The notes: generated by a model from the sequence alone, not told the origin. DNA of 64,000 nt from Ryuthela nishihirai (GCA_038380435.1 JAWZYU010000001.1:10148001-10212000), one strand, 5' to 3'; numbered from the stretch's first letter, positions 9,421 through 20,688 are shown. Translations and numbers: made by a program.

Positions 9421-9640
9421 ATTTAGATGGATTTGATTCAGACCTTTAGATTATCTTTCGCCAGATTTCTACACAAAACTGTTGATTTTAGAAGTTAGAG
9501 AGGTTCAAAGTTAGCGTCCCGTTGTCAGGCATAACATGACAACGGGAAGCTAACTTTGAAAATCAACTTCTAAAATCAACAGTTTTGTGTAGAAATCTGG
9601 CGAAAGATAATCTAAAGGTCTGAATCAAATCCATCTAAAT
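9421..9640. repeat. Long near-perfect hairpin (about 105-bp arms, 9-base loop)
   Basis: Left arm 9421-9527 starts atttagatggatttgattca; right arm 9537-9640 ends in its complement tgaatcaaatccatctaaat. Arms are almost identical apart from a short extra piece (agagagg) in the left arm near 9497. The loop is ggcataaca at 9528-9536. On the SAM synthase sense strand, intronic RNA would fold into a long duplex here. Confidence 0.95.
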
Positions 9641-9819
9641 ATAATACATATTTTAATCGTTCTAATAAATCGTATATCTAATAATCGGCATAACATCATA
9701 TCTAATAAATCGACATAACATGGGATGGTCTCGTGTTACGTCAATGCGACGCTAATTTCGAACCATTACACTGACTTCAATGACTACTCAGAGTATTCCT
9801 CTTCGAATGACCTAGATCA

Positions 9820-10261
9820 GCGCTTTCCAACTAGCGGCCCGCACAAGGATTTTTGTGGCCCGCGAGCAAAATCCAGTTTTTACTTAAAATTTTAAATAAA
9901 TATCTGTACACCACCTTATAATTTTTGGTCAACTTATATTACTTTACTTGATATGCAATCTTCAACTTACTCATTCTGTTTGCAATTATTATTGCATTAT
10001 TTCAACTTACTCATTCTATTCTTATTGCCAAACAACTACGGCCACAATGCTCCCATTAAATTTATTAAATATTTGATAAGGTTTAGAAAATTTATATTGG
10101 TTTATTATTACTTATTTTTCGTATAAATAAAATAATTTTTTGAGGGGGCATGAACTGACCTTTCAATTACCTATCCTATCCTATTCTTTTTTTTTGGCCC
10201 GCGAAATATTGGCGAAAGAAAAAAATGGCCCGCGGTCTTAGAGAAGTTGGACAGCATTGGC
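9820..10261. mobile_element. hAT-type MITE (442 bp) with TTAGATCA-type TSD
   Basis: The ends are CAGCGCTTTCCAACT (left) and, in reverse complement, CAATGCTGTCCAACT (right). Just inside are cggcccgc motifs on both sides (9834-9841, about 10227-10234). The flanks are CTAGATCA (9812-9819) and TTAGATCA (10262-10269), seven of eight bases identical, as expected for an 8-bp hAT target duplication. There is no transposase inside, so it is non-autonomous. Confidence 0.85.
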
Positions 10262-10269
10262 TTAGATCA

Positions 10270-11102
10270 AGTGAAAGCATGAATAGATATTTAAGGTTTT
10301 GGAAGAGGGCTAAATGGTCAGATCGACGCAGAACGAACTTAAACCAGGTCCAGTATATAATTTTTCTTTCTATTTTAGTGCTTTTTCAAACATTTCATAC
10401 AAAATATATATTGATATATATATCATTAAAATTTTTGACACATTTCTAATTATTAATATGACTATGGTCCTCTAAATTGAAAGAGAAAAATACAACCGGG
10501 AAATTCTCCTCCTCCCCCCCTCCCCTTGTTCATACACACCATTCCAATAAATCTGTTATTGTGCACCGAGATTTCGCCTCCATGAATGTGAACTTCAATC
10601 GCCATGGCTATACACATTTTCACACGAAATCAACTACACAACATTTAACAGAACACGGGAAAAAAATAACGACAGAATTAAAAGAAAGTACAACGTAACC
10701 CAACCCTCCAAAAACCACACGAAAATCTTTCACACTGGAGAGATACAATCATCCAGACACTTTTCATAAGATAACTTTGATTCCATTTCGAACAAATTTC
10801 CGTCGAAGAAAATTCCCTCGAACAAATTTCCGGATACCCATGAATGGTTAATGAAGACAGTGACAAATTACCTTTAAACATTAATTAGTAAGTCTGTCAA
10901 TTATTTCGACACTCTGGATGAAACTACCTTGTTTGGTAAATAATTATGCAATATTTATCCACACACAGGGTGTGAATTGAAATCACGTGGTCCAAAAATG
11001 GCAACCTACACTGCAATGCAAGTATTTTCTTTCTTTCAATTTTCAATGATTATAGAAGAGACGAGGAAAATGTTACTAAAGTCTTCTCTGTTTCCCTCGT
11101 AG
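10270..11102. other. Intronic sequence, nothing recognised
   Basis: AT-rich; several short ORFs without family resemblance. The last 12 bases (tttccctcgtag) form the splice acceptor of the next SAM synthase exon. Confidence 0.5.
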
Positions 11103-11285
11103 GGTGATGCTGGCCTCACTGGAAGGAAGATCATCGTGGATACTTATGGGGGGTGGGGAGCTCACGGCGGAGGAGCATTCTCTGGCAAAGATCCAACAAA
11201 AGTGGACAGGTCGGCGGCCTATGCTGCTCGATGGGTGGCGAAGTCTCTCGTCGCCGCAGGACTCTGCAGGAGATGCCTTGTGCAG
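11103..11285 (+). CDS. Sam-S: S-adenosylmethionine synthase, exon with the GGGAFSGKD signature
   Basis: 61 codons in phase 0, from [19 protein letters not shown] to [10 protein letters not shown]. It contains the family signature GGGAFSGKD followed by the [12 protein letters not shown] block, which in this family contributes to the nucleotide and phosphate/metal site. The acceptor is tttccctcgtag, the donor gtgaga at 11286. It follows the 2891 exon after an 8.0-kb intron and precedes the 24069 exon after a 12.8-kb intron, in phase throughout. Codon use is more GC-rich than the surrounding transposon sequence, as expected of a constrained host exon. No substitutions break known motifs. Confidence 0.98.
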
Positions 11286-11465
11286 GTGAGAAAACAAAAT
11301 GCCGCAGTGTGTGCAGTTGGCGCATTTAAGTAAGGGGATTACAAGCATAGTGATTACATGAATATATGTTTCATTTTAAAATCATCTTGCCCTTTTTCTT
11401 TCCATTCAAATCTCCTTTAGTGAAACAATACATTAGAAAATGCCGTACCTGGCCTTTCAGGATGA

Positions 11466-11907
11466 TGTTACGACATCTGAAGGAGCAATAATGAAACCGT
11501 AATGTGATGATTCATTTTGATGCTCGCGTGAACTACAGCGTGAGAATTACGTCACTAACCAGTTCGAACGAACTTAACTTAGAAATAAAGAATAAGAGAG
11601 TTGCAATTAAGAAGAATTTGCGTGAAGGAAAACGTAGTTTGTCTCAGTCTGTGCTATAATAGTATAAAGAAGAAAAGTTTTTAATTTGCTGTGTGCGTAG
11701 GATGTTAAATAAGATTATTAGTGTGGATAATGTTAGTGAACGAGTAAGAAAAGAAGAATTTATCACCTAAATGGAAGAATTCATTCACCGTAATGAGAAG
11801 CCAGTCTGAGAAACCAGTGCAGTTAGCCGCAGTTTTGGAGTACTTGATGACTAAAACCTTAGAAGGAAGTCATTTAGTGTATAGTTGTATTTAGTTTGTT
11901 TAGGAAT
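11466..11907 (+). repeat. 5' LTR of the gypsy element, 3'-truncated
   Basis: Aligns with 18148-18614: shared blocks include gatgctcgcgtgaactacag, cgaacgaacttaacttagaa, gtagtttgtctcagtctgtg and gctgtgtgcgtaggatgtta. Similarity stops at gtttgtttaggaattg (about 11905), where LINE-like sequence begins. Compared with the about 820-bp reversed LTR at 18615 it lacks the last 300-400 bases. Confidence 0.9.
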
Positions 11908-13072
11908 TGTAAATATTACCTTGTTAAAAGTGTCTTCCAACTTAAACTTAAGAAGTGTTTTGCTAAGATTAAAAAAATCACCTTTAATTCTGAAGTTCTG
12001 AAAGACCCAGTTATAGCTAAAGCTTACCATGATAGGTTACTTAGTCATTATGACAGTCATGGTTTGCTTACTACTGAAGATGAGAACGAATGGGACCGTT
12101 TTAAACAGGCTTTTTTGGAAACTAACAGTACTCTAATCAATACCTTACTGGTTCTAATAGAAAGCATTACATATGTCCTTAATCAATACCCTACTAGTCC
12201 TAATAGAAAGCATTACAGAGAGCTTAATAAACGTATAAAGGATCAGTTAACTGCTGATAAGAATCTTTGGCTTGATGGCTTGGCTGACAAAGCCAAGGAA
12301 GCAGTTAGACAGCAGAGAACTACACCAGAGAGTTAATATTTTGTGTGGTAGAAAACGGACAGGTATACTGGGATTGAAGGATAAACAAGGTAAGGTTATA
12401 GAAGGTGAGGATTCTGTCATGGCTAGGTGGGCTGAGCATTTCAGTGATGTTCTAAACAATGTGGTTAGTTCTATTCCCATTGTTTGCACTGATGATAGAT
12501 GCATTAATGGCTTTAATGTTGACCCTATAACACAGTCTGAAATTATTCTAACTATTTCTAAACTTAAATTACATAAATCCCAGGTATTGATGAAATTACT
12601 ACTGAAATACTTAGAACTGGGAATGTTTCGGTTACCACTTGGATGACTGAAATTCTGAATATCTTTTATGATAAAGGCACGGTTCCTAAGGATTTTACCA
12701 GAGATAATAATAGTATTATCCATAGGGATGACTAAAATTTTTAACATATTTTATGATAAAGGCATTATTGTTCCTAAGGATTTTACCAGAGCTATTGTTA
12801 TCCCTATTTTAAAAAAAGGTGATTGCAGTTTTCGTGATAACTATAGGTGTATCAGCCTACTCTCTGTTCCAGGGAAAGTTCTTTGCATGATTGTGCTTAA
12901 TAGAATTAAGAATCTGGTTGACAGGCAATTGCGTGATGGATTCAGAAGTTGTAGGGGATCTGTAGATCAGATATTTTCACTCAGACAGATTCTTGAGAAA
13001 TGGGGGATTTTAGTGCACAAAATGTGTATTTATAATACATTTTCAAAGTTAAAACTACTTCGAAAAATGTGA
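11908..13072 (+). mobile_element. RTE-like LINE fragment (pre-RT and RT N-terminal region)
   Basis: Translated pieces in shifting frames give the pre-RT region (LTADKNLWLDGLADKAKEA, then HQRVNILCGRKRTG) and RT fingers (PILKKGDCSFRDNYRCISLL, then FRSCRGSVDQIFSLRQILEK), which resemble RTE/BovB-type elements often annotated as craniofacial development protein 2-like. Two local duplications are visible: aatcaatacc...aagcattaca twice (about 12135-12222), and gataaaggca...ttttaccagag twice (about 12669-12790). The catalytic YADD region and downstream parts are absent. Confidence 0.75.
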
Positions 13073-13658
13073 CCATAAAAGCTGCATCTTTGTTATAAAT
13101 GTAAATTCTAAGAATTTTTTTTTCTTGAATACCGAATATTATTTCAGAATTAAATGCAAATGGAGATTTTTAAAATGGCGCCTTTTGAACCGTGTTAGAT
13201 CAAAATAAATCATGTAAAAAGGGAATTGGAATTTTTTTCCAAACCGTGTTAAATCAAAATCGTGGGAAAAAAAATCCGTGTAAAAACAGAATTGGGTGTA
13301 CTCGGTGTTCCTATAAGTTGTATGTAGATATGTACCGTACTTTGTACTTATAATAAATAATATATTATTATAAAATTTAGAAGTACATATAAATGCGTTT
13401 TCTTTAGACCCCACAATTTTGAAACCCTGCCACGCAAAAGTTCACGCCAGCCCTGGTGATATCTAAAGGTTGTAATTGATAGTATAAAAAATTATATCGA
13501 TTGTGTAAAGTGTAATGTACACTAAGTCACTTGTGATTATAACACCAAACTTGATACTGTTAAAATAGATTAAAAGCATCAAATTGATCGTGTAAAAACT
13601 GATTGTGACGCCAGTTTCAGATTTTAAGAAATGAAACGTTACCTTCTTCTTTGCGATA
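13073..13658. other. Unassigned leader/insert between RTE fragment and gypsy gag
   Basis: Contains repeated phrases aaccgtgttagatcaaaat / aaccgtgttaaatcaaaatc and gtgtaaaaa, resembling ends of DNA MITEs built from short inverted phrases, plus AT-rich sequence that may be gypsy 5' leader. No primer-binding site could be assigned because the 5' LTR end is lost. Confidence 0.35.
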
Positions 13659-14395
13659 ATGGTAAATTTAGTGAAAATAGAATTAACACATATCACTAGG
13701 AATGCAACTAAACCTTCCACTTATGATGATCAATCATCTTGGATAGTATTTAAAACACAATTCGTAATCATCGCTAGAGCTAATGAGTGGAATGAATTTC
13801 AGAAGGCCAGTTTCTTTGCAGCTTCCTTAAGAAATTCTGCTGCAGAAATGTTACAGCCTGTTCCAGAAAAAATCGGCTTGATTATCAAAATTTGGTATCT
13901 GCATTAGAACTCGGATTTGATGATAGTTATTTCAAACAATAATATATGACTCAATTTAAACATCGTATGCAGAAGTGTGGTGAAACTTTGCAAGCACTAG
14001 CCAGTGATATTGAGCACCTAGCTAGATTAACTTATAGTAACTGTCCACCAGATATTCAAAATAACGTAGCTGAACTACAATTTATTGATGTTGTTGCTGA
14101 CCCTGAGACTCAACAATCTCTGAGGATGTTGAGATGTGAATCCCTAAAGTCAGCTGTGGTACATGCCATGAAATACGAGTGTTCCAGTTTCCTCCTGAGC
14201 GAACAAACGGACAGTGAGATTTGTGAATGCAGAAGAAACTGTGGAAAAGAATAGTGAAATGCAAGAACTAACCAAAGCCATAATATTTGTTTTGAAATAG
14301 ATAAAAGGTTACTCCTCAAAGACTTCTACAAGACCTTCAGCATTGGAATTGTGGTAAGACTGGACACATTCGTACCAACTGTAATAAGAAATGAA
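13659..14395 (+). pseudogene. gag: gypsy gag remnant with altered zinc knuckle
   Basis: Two frames, 13659-13907 and 13946-14254, give a retrotransposon gag-like protein: an N-terminal capsid-type region (DDQSSWIVFKTQF...WNEFQKASFFAASL) and the continuation MTQFKHRMQKCGETLQALAS, which resembles the retrotransposon-gag domain. Near 14338-14385 a zinc knuckle reads HWNCGKTGHIRTNC. A normal CCHC knuckle has a cysteine where this has H, so the first ligand is replaced. At least one frameshift (about 13870) and stops after 14254 break the gene. Confidence 0.75.
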
Positions 14396-14539
14396 TGAAG
14401 AGTCCAAGTCCATCTACTAGACAGCAGAATCATGAAAGCAGAAATTATTCAGTCTTGACGGGGAAAGGCTGGCTGTTGATTGATTTGCCCCAAGGGAAGT
14501 CGCCCACGTTTCAGCACTGCATGGTGGAGATAACGGATT

Positions 14540-16720
14540 GGTAGCTGATGCAGCCATGAATGGAGTGCCTTGCCGTATGATAGTTGACACTGGTGTAAAT
14601 GTAACTTTACTCAGAAAAGACGTAATTAAGAAGACAATACTTCACCCACGACTGGAATGCTAGACAGCCTTATATAACCCTACAAACAGCCACTGCAGAT
14701 CGCCTAAAGTCCATGGAAATATGAAAATCAACATCAGAGTTGGTAGCTGTTTGGTACGCCACCTTTTACATTGCTAACATCTACAATGAATGCATATTAG
14801 GCCTCGATTTTCTAAAGAAACGTGGATTCAGTATTAAAACCAGTGACAGCTTACTCATCTATAAAAGAGAAGAGATCCCTCTATTTAGACGAACATCTGA
14901 TTCTTTATCAAGCGTGACCCCACTATTAGTGACGGAAGACACAGAGATCCCAGCACAAAGTGAAGTTATAGTCCGTGGCCATCGAGTGGCGACCTCTGGG
15001 GTCTTCCAATTGGCGGTCACTGATGAACCTGGAAAAGGAGCTTTGGATCATGGTATCCTAGTTGCAAGGGCTTTAGTCAGTGTAGATAAAGAACATATTC
15101 TTATCAGAGTGAAAAACTGTAACAAATCCAATAGATTATTGAAAAAGTGTGAAGAATTAAAAATATGTGAACCTGTTACTTGGGTAACAAGCGTAAACAC
15201 AATAGAAGTTACTGACTCAAAACAACACCATGTAGACATCCCTTCTCATCTTGCTGACTTGTGGAGAGAAACAAAGAAGTTATTAACTGAAGACCAAGCT
15301 GCTAAGGCCGAGAATCTACTTCAAGAGTTTTCCGACATTTTTTCTGTCACATCAAATGATTATGGCCCTACTAACCTAACAGAACATAAGATCAACATTG
15401 GTGATTCTCCTCCAGTCCATCTACCTGTAAGAAGACTTCCATTGGTAAAACGGGAGGAGACAGATCAACTGATAAGGGACATCGAAGCTCAAGGCATTAT
15501 AGAACCATCACAGAGTCCTTGGACATCACCAGTGGTTCTTGTCAAGAAAAAGGGTGGATCTACCCGAATTTATGTAGATTACCGCAGATTGAATGATGTA
15601 AGAAAGAAAGACTGCTTTCCTTTACCCAATATTGAAGATACACTTGATACTCTATCTGGGTCAGAATGGTTCTCGACGTTAGACTTGAAGAGCGGCTATT
15701 GACAAGTTGGTATGCATCCTGAAGACCGTAAGAAAACAGCTTTCACTACAGGAAATGAACTTCGGCAGTTTAATGTGATGCCATTCGGACTTTGCAACGC
15801 ACCTGCAATGTTTGAACGTCTAATGGAGTCGGGGCCCAAAGGTTTGCCTTGGGAGGTCTGCCTGGTTTACTTGGACGACATCATCGTTCTTGGAAAGACT
15901 TTTGAGAAACATTTCAGAAATCTTCGTCAAGTGTTTGAAAAAGTAGGGCAGCCAAGCTAAAATTGAGACCGACTAAGTGTAAACAATTCCAGGAAAAAAT
16001 TCATTACCTTAGTCATGTGATCACTACATCAGGGATTAAGATTGATCCTAGTAAGATAGAAGCTGTAAGAGACTGGCCTCCACCACAAGATGTTCATCGA
16101 CTTCGCAGTTTTATTGGACTTTACACACATACTACAGAAGATCTGTCAAGGGTTTGTCCAACAGTGCAAGGCCATTACATCGTCTGACAGAGCAGGGCCA
16201 GCGGGTCATGTGGACCACCGAATGTGACGTAGCCTTCCAACATTTGAAGCAAGCTCTTTCCACAGCACCAGGGTTTGCATAGCAATAAACTGGAAAACAG
16301 TTTATAATAGATACTGACGCAAGCAACACGGGAGTTGGTGCTTTGCTTTCACAACAACAAGACGGACAAGAAAGAGTGATTGCATATTTTTACAAAACTT
16401 TATCCAAACCAGAACGGAATTATTGTGTCACACGTAAAGAACTGTTAGCAATGGTAAAAGCAATTGAACATTTTCATCATTTTCTTTATGGCCAGAAAGT
16501 TCTTATTCATACCGATCATACTGCACTTAGATGGCTAAACTTTAAAAACCCCGAAGGACATTGGGGGAAATTATATTTTGCAACCGCTGGTATAAGCGGT
16601 TGCAAGAGTATAATTTCCCCATGGAGCATCGAAGTGCCTAATTACATAGGAATGCAGATGCCCTTTCCAGATTTCCATGTATTGATAACAGTAAGCACTG
16701 ATATAATGCAGAGTTGAAAT
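14540..16720 (+). pseudogene. pol: gypsy pol: protease, reverse transcriptase, RNase H (broken)
   Basis: Protease: the active-site DTG is at 14586-14594, in the context MIVDTGVNVTLL. The longest open segment (14740-15702) covers the linker and RT fingers with RIYVDYRRLND and FSTLDLKSGY. A TGA at 15700-15702 follows SGY, where this family has tryptophan, so it is a simple nonsense change. RT continues at 15712 with FGLCNAPAMFERLM and the catalytic YLDD (15868-15879), then stops at 15958. RNase H resumes near 16300 with IDTDASNTGVGALL and ERNYCVTRKELLAMV and HTDHTALRWL. At 16563-16621 an inverted duplication disrupts the RNase H C-terminus. Several further stops and frameshifts are present. Confidence 0.92.
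16563..16621. repeat. Fold-back duplication in RNase H coding sequence
   Basis: ggggaaattata at the left pairs with tataatttcccc at the right, and TTGCAACCGCT with AGCGGTTGCAA around a ggtata loop. The right half encodes KRLQEYNFPMEHR in the expected gypsy frame; the left half is an inverted copy of it. This looks like a template-switch event rather than original sequence. Confidence 0.9.
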
Positions 16721-18133
16721 ATGTTACTAAAGATATAATGCCCATAAGACAAATAGCCTCGACACAAGAAAACAGTGATACTCCTGACATCTGGAGCCCA
16801 ATAGAAATTAGAAAGGCCCAATTAGACGATGAAGATATAAGGCCAATAATAAATTTGATTTCAAAATATGATATAAGACTTAATTGGGAGCAAATCTCGA
16901 GGTATAGTCCAACTACCAAAAGTTACTGGGCATAGTTTCACTTAGATGTGAAAAAAGGTGTATTATACAGAAGATGGGAGAATCCCATTGGACGGCTGAT
17001 CCGTTGGCAGATAATCCTTCCTCGCTCCCGAGTGGAACTAGTGATGAAAGATGTGCATGAGAGTGCCACTGGAGGACACTTCGGTGTTAATAAGACATTA
17101 GCCAAAGCCAGGGAACGATTTCATTGGTTGAAAAGTAGGGCAGACGTTGAAAGATGGTGTAGGCAATGTGAAGCCTGTGCAGCAAAGAAAGGCCCTAAGA
17201 CTAGGAGTCGGGGTAAGCTGCAGACGTATAACGTTGGTGCTCCTTTTGAGAGAATAGCCATTGATGTAATGGGTCCGTTTCCTAGAACTGATGATGGAAA
17301 TCGATATTTATTGGTGGTAATAGATTATTTCACGAAGTGGCATGAAGTTTATCCCATCCAAGATCAGGAAGAAACAGCAGTTGCAGAGATGATAGTAAAT
17401 AACTTGATTAGTAAGTATGGAGTACCTTTGCAACTCCACTCTGACCAAGCACGGAATTTTGAATCCAATGTGTTTAATGGCATCTGTCAACAGTTTGGCA
17501 TTCAGAAAACAAGAGCAACTACCCTACACCCTCAGTCGGACGGTATGGTTGATAGATTTAATAGGACAATTGCACGACATCTAGCATTGGTTGTCGACGA
17601 CCACATCAACGTGACTGGGATCGCCATACACCACCTCTTTTTGTTGGCATATAGAACGGCAGTGCATGAGACAACTAGACAGATACCCTCCATGATGCTC
17701 CTTGGAAGAGAATTACGTCTTCCCTGTGACCTTTTATATGGTCGGCACGAAACAATGCCTGTGTCCGCTCCACAATACGTAAAAGAATTACAACAATGAC
17801 TAGAAGAAATCCACCACTCCGTCAGACATAACATCAACTTTGCAAGCGAGAGAACCAAAACGAGGTACAACAGAAAACAAATGGAACTGTTTTCAATTAA
17901 GGAGATCTTGTCTGGTTGTACAATCCGTATGGAAAGGAGAGCCTTTTTTCCAAACCTTCAGAAATCTTGGGAAGGTCCATATATGGTAATTAACAGGATT
18001 CACAACATGGTGTATCGCATTCGTCGACGTCCGTTTAGAAAGTGCACGTGGTTCACGTGGATCGTTTGGCCCCGTTTCATCGAAGAACTGAAAAAGCTTC
18101 AGAATCAAGAATTGTTCAGGACAAACAAAGACC
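16720..18133 (+). pseudogene. int: gypsy integrase with C-terminal GPY-like domain (broken)
   Basis: The open part is 16948-17799. The N-terminal HHCC zinc domain is present (HESATGGH...CRQCEAC). The catalytic core shows the first aspartate in AIDVMGPFP, the second in HSDQARNFES, and MVDRFNR where the family normally has VERFNR, so the third catalytic residue is aspartate rather than glutamate here. A TGA after 17799 and a frameshift separate the C-terminal part (QKSWEGPYMVINRIHNMVYR, about 17960-18030), which is the GPY-type tail. DDD in place of DDE, with the other breaks, indicates loss of function. Confidence 0.9.
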
Positions 18134-18147
18134 TAAGGAGGGGGCAT
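18134..18147 (+). promoter_or_regulatory. Polypurine tract before 3' LTR
   Basis: aaggaggggg sits three bases before the 3' LTR start TGTTACGACA (18148). This is the expected plus-strand primer site of an LTR retrotransposon. Confidence 0.8.
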
Positions 18148-18614
18148 TGTTACGACAGATGAACGTGCTATAATGAACTTGTGATATCCTGTATCGTCTT
18201 GATGCTCGCGTGAACTACAGAGTGAGAATTACATCACTAACCATTTCGAACGAACTTAACTTAGAAATAAAGAATAAGAGAGTTGTAATTAAGAAGAATT
18301 TGCGTGAAGGAAAACGTAGTTTGTCTCAGTCTGTGCTATAATAGTATAAAGAAGAAAAGTTTTTTATTTGCTGTGTGCGTAGGATGTTAAATAAGTTTAT
18401 TAGTGTGGATAATGTTAGTGAACGAGTAAGAAAAGAAGAATTCATCACCTTGTCCGTGGTGATCAGCATCTGAAAAGAATTGGTTCTGAGAAACCAGTAT
18501 ACTTAGAAGCAGTTTTGGAGAACTTGTGACTAAAACCTTATAAGTATGTCATTTGGTGTATAGTTATTTAGTTTGTTTAAGAATTGGTAAAGTTATTTTG
18601 ATACATTGCAGGTT
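18148..18614 (+). repeat. 3' LTR of gypsy element, first part
   Basis: Starts TGTTACGACAGATGAACG and matches the 5' LTR to cattgcagg. It then runs directly into the reverse complement of the LTR's own 3' end. The LTR resumes at 19433. Confidence 0.85.
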
Positions 18615-19432
18615 TGTAAAAAATATTGTTCTGAATTAAAGGAATGGAAACTGAGTGTGAGTTCAAAAATAGTATTTAACAATTATAATTCTAAAATAAT
18701 GCAATTTATTAGAAAGGATGAATGAAAACCTTTATGTAAACTCAACTAACACAAATCTATATCAGTATAAAAAATGAAGCTTCAGAAGAACAAAGTACGT
18801 TTTTCCTATTCCTACCAAAGAGATGTTTCCTCTATAATTCCTACTCTTCCTATCAAAGAGATGTTTCCTCTATAATTCCTATTATTCCTACCAAAGAGAT
18901 ATTTCCTCTATAATTCCTACTCTATACACTCAATGCATTAAGTTAAGACTTTTTACAACAGACGATAAGTGGCACAATTATATTTGTGAACAAACCTGCA
19001 ATCTATCGAGAATAACCTTGCCAATTCTTGTTAACAAACTAAAGCTAACTATGCATCAAATGATGAACTCTTGTTACAGAAAAGTTCAGATCAGCTCTGC
19101 TTGTTCGACTAACATAAAACCTCCTCAGCCACATTTTTAAGTGTTCTAAGCATCCTTCTTTTTCTCATCAGTCCACTAACAGGATCAACACTAATAAACT
19201 TATTTATTCTCCCGCGAACAACCAAGTAAAATAATTTCTTTTTTATACTTAAGTGCAGAGACAAAGACAATTACTTTTTTCTACACACTCCAATTCCTTT
19301 TAATTACCACAACTTAGTCTTTATTTCTAAGTTCGTTCGAAGTAGTTTTTGACAAAATTCTCACGCTGTGGTTCGCATCAGGACGATATATCGCATCACA
19401 AGTTCATTGTAGCACGTTCATCTGTCGTAACA
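18615..19432 (-). repeat. Reversed solo LTR of the same family inside the 3' LTR
   Basis: On the minus strand it begins TGTTACGACA (complement at 19423-19432) and ends ...ATTTTTTACA (complement TGTAAAAAAT at 18615), giving TG...CA ends and 818 bp, apparently a full-length LTR. It contains a three-copy repeat of about 42 bases (aaagagatgtttcctctata, 18813-18915). No target duplication is visible, and 9 or so bases of the host LTR seem lost at the junction. Confidence 0.75.
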
Positions 19433-19834
19433 ATATGATTGTGCCACTTATCGAGTGTTGTAAAAAGCCTTATTTTATGCTTTGAGTGGAGATAGTAAGA
19501 ATTGCGGAGGAAACAACTCTTTGTAGGAACAGTGATAATTGTGCTATGTTCTTCTGAAGGTTTATTTTTATACTGATGAAGATTTGTCTTGGTTGAATTT
19601 AGTTTATGTAAATGTTTTCATTTATACTTTTGTGAGGTCCCGCCATCCTCACAGACCTTCTACCATGGCATATTAAACTGACAGGTTCCTGTCAGACCTC
19701 TGTGGCAAGCAGCTGCTTGAGGGGGTGTTTTTTTATTTTTTATTAATAAATTACATTATTTTAGATTTATAGTTGTTAAATATTATTTTTGAACTCACGC
19801 TCAATTTCCTTCCGTCTAATTTATAACAATATCA
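19433..19834 (+). repeat. 3' LTR of gypsy element, second part
   Basis: gattgtgccacttatcgagt onward is the inverse of 18990 downward and the sense continuation of 18614. It carries a SINE at 19635-19747, resumes with attaataaattacattatttt, and ends near TATAACAATATCA (19834). Confidence 0.7.
19635..19747 (+). mobile_element. SINE family A, 5'-truncated
   Basis: Reads gaggtcccgccatcctcaca, then CTGACAGGTTCCTGTCAGACC, then CAGCTGCTTGAGGGGGTG and a T-rich tail. The absent counterpart in the reversed LTR (18715 region) shows it inserted after the LTRs diverged. Confidence 0.9.
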
Positions 19835-20688
19835 ACGAGGGAGCTGAAAGTGGGCCAAGAAATTTCCATTGTTGTCGATATTTTGCCACGATGTTTGCAA
19901 GATAAGGCGACGTTTGGGCAATTATGAGGCTGCCCACAATAATAGCTAGATAGATCATGTCGTTGATTAAATGCCACCACTAGGTGATTATTGGAAACTC
20001 AGCAGTCATTTCCGTTGTATACAGGGGTGAAAGTGTCGATGGCTTTAATTCTTTACCGGTATGCGTGGAAAATCACACACAATGAATGAGGCGGTCACTG
20101 CACCGAAGTCACCTTACAGAGGTAATATAGTGAAATGTATGGCGAGGAAAGTACAATGACTTATTATTTTCTACTTCTCTCTGTTTTCCGCAAATAGCTA
20201 ATGACTTAGGGGTCTTTAATGTGAAATAAATATTAATATAAACGAATACTTTCGGTTCCATTGTATTCGCGAATTGCAACTTTATTGAAAAGCAATAAGA
20301 TGTAAGATTGTTAACTAGTGCAACGTTTTCAAATTCATTTTAATTCTTAAAATTAGAAACAAATCGTTTAGAGAAAAGAAAGGAACTTTTCACTTATATT
20401 TTCATCACTCAACTGGCATATACTAAACACAGATCCCAAATTTAAGCATTTTTTTAGAATGACATTGTTCAACTAGCTTGGAAGCAGTCACTATTACCTT
20501 AACGTCGAACGGAAAAATTATCTTGAGTCTGGTGCGATAAACTTACGATCTGCTGATAAATGTGTCAGCTCTGCTCTGACCGCTGAGCTCCTGACCGCCG
20601 ATCAAGATTTCCTCTAATTGATGTTACGAACTTTCCTCCCTGTAGTGTACAGACAGTTCTGTATCCCTTGGAGGCAGGCTCTCTTAAT
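19835..20688. other. Intronic sequence, nothing recognised
   Basis: AT-rich. The phrase tacaggggtgaaagtgtcga (20025) resembles in inverse the ggtgaaagtaggcc phrase near 22340, but the pairing is too short to call an element. Confidence 0.4.

Larger units (their letters stand above)
11466..19834 (+). mobile_element. Degenerate Ty3/gypsy LTR retrotransposon with nested insertions
   Basis: Both LTRs begin TGTTACGACA (11466 and 18148). Between them, in order on the + strand, are gag remains with a zinc knuckle, a protease (DTG), reverse transcriptase, RNase H, and integrase with a GPY-like C-terminus: the Ty3/gypsy order. A polypurine tract precedes the 3' LTR. The 5' LTR is cut at about 11907 by an RTE-like LINE fragment, and the 3' LTR is split by a reversed copy of the same LTR. 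Many stops and frameshifts make it inactive. There is no clear target duplication (flanks gatga and acgag), consistent with age or rearrangement. Confidence 0.9.
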
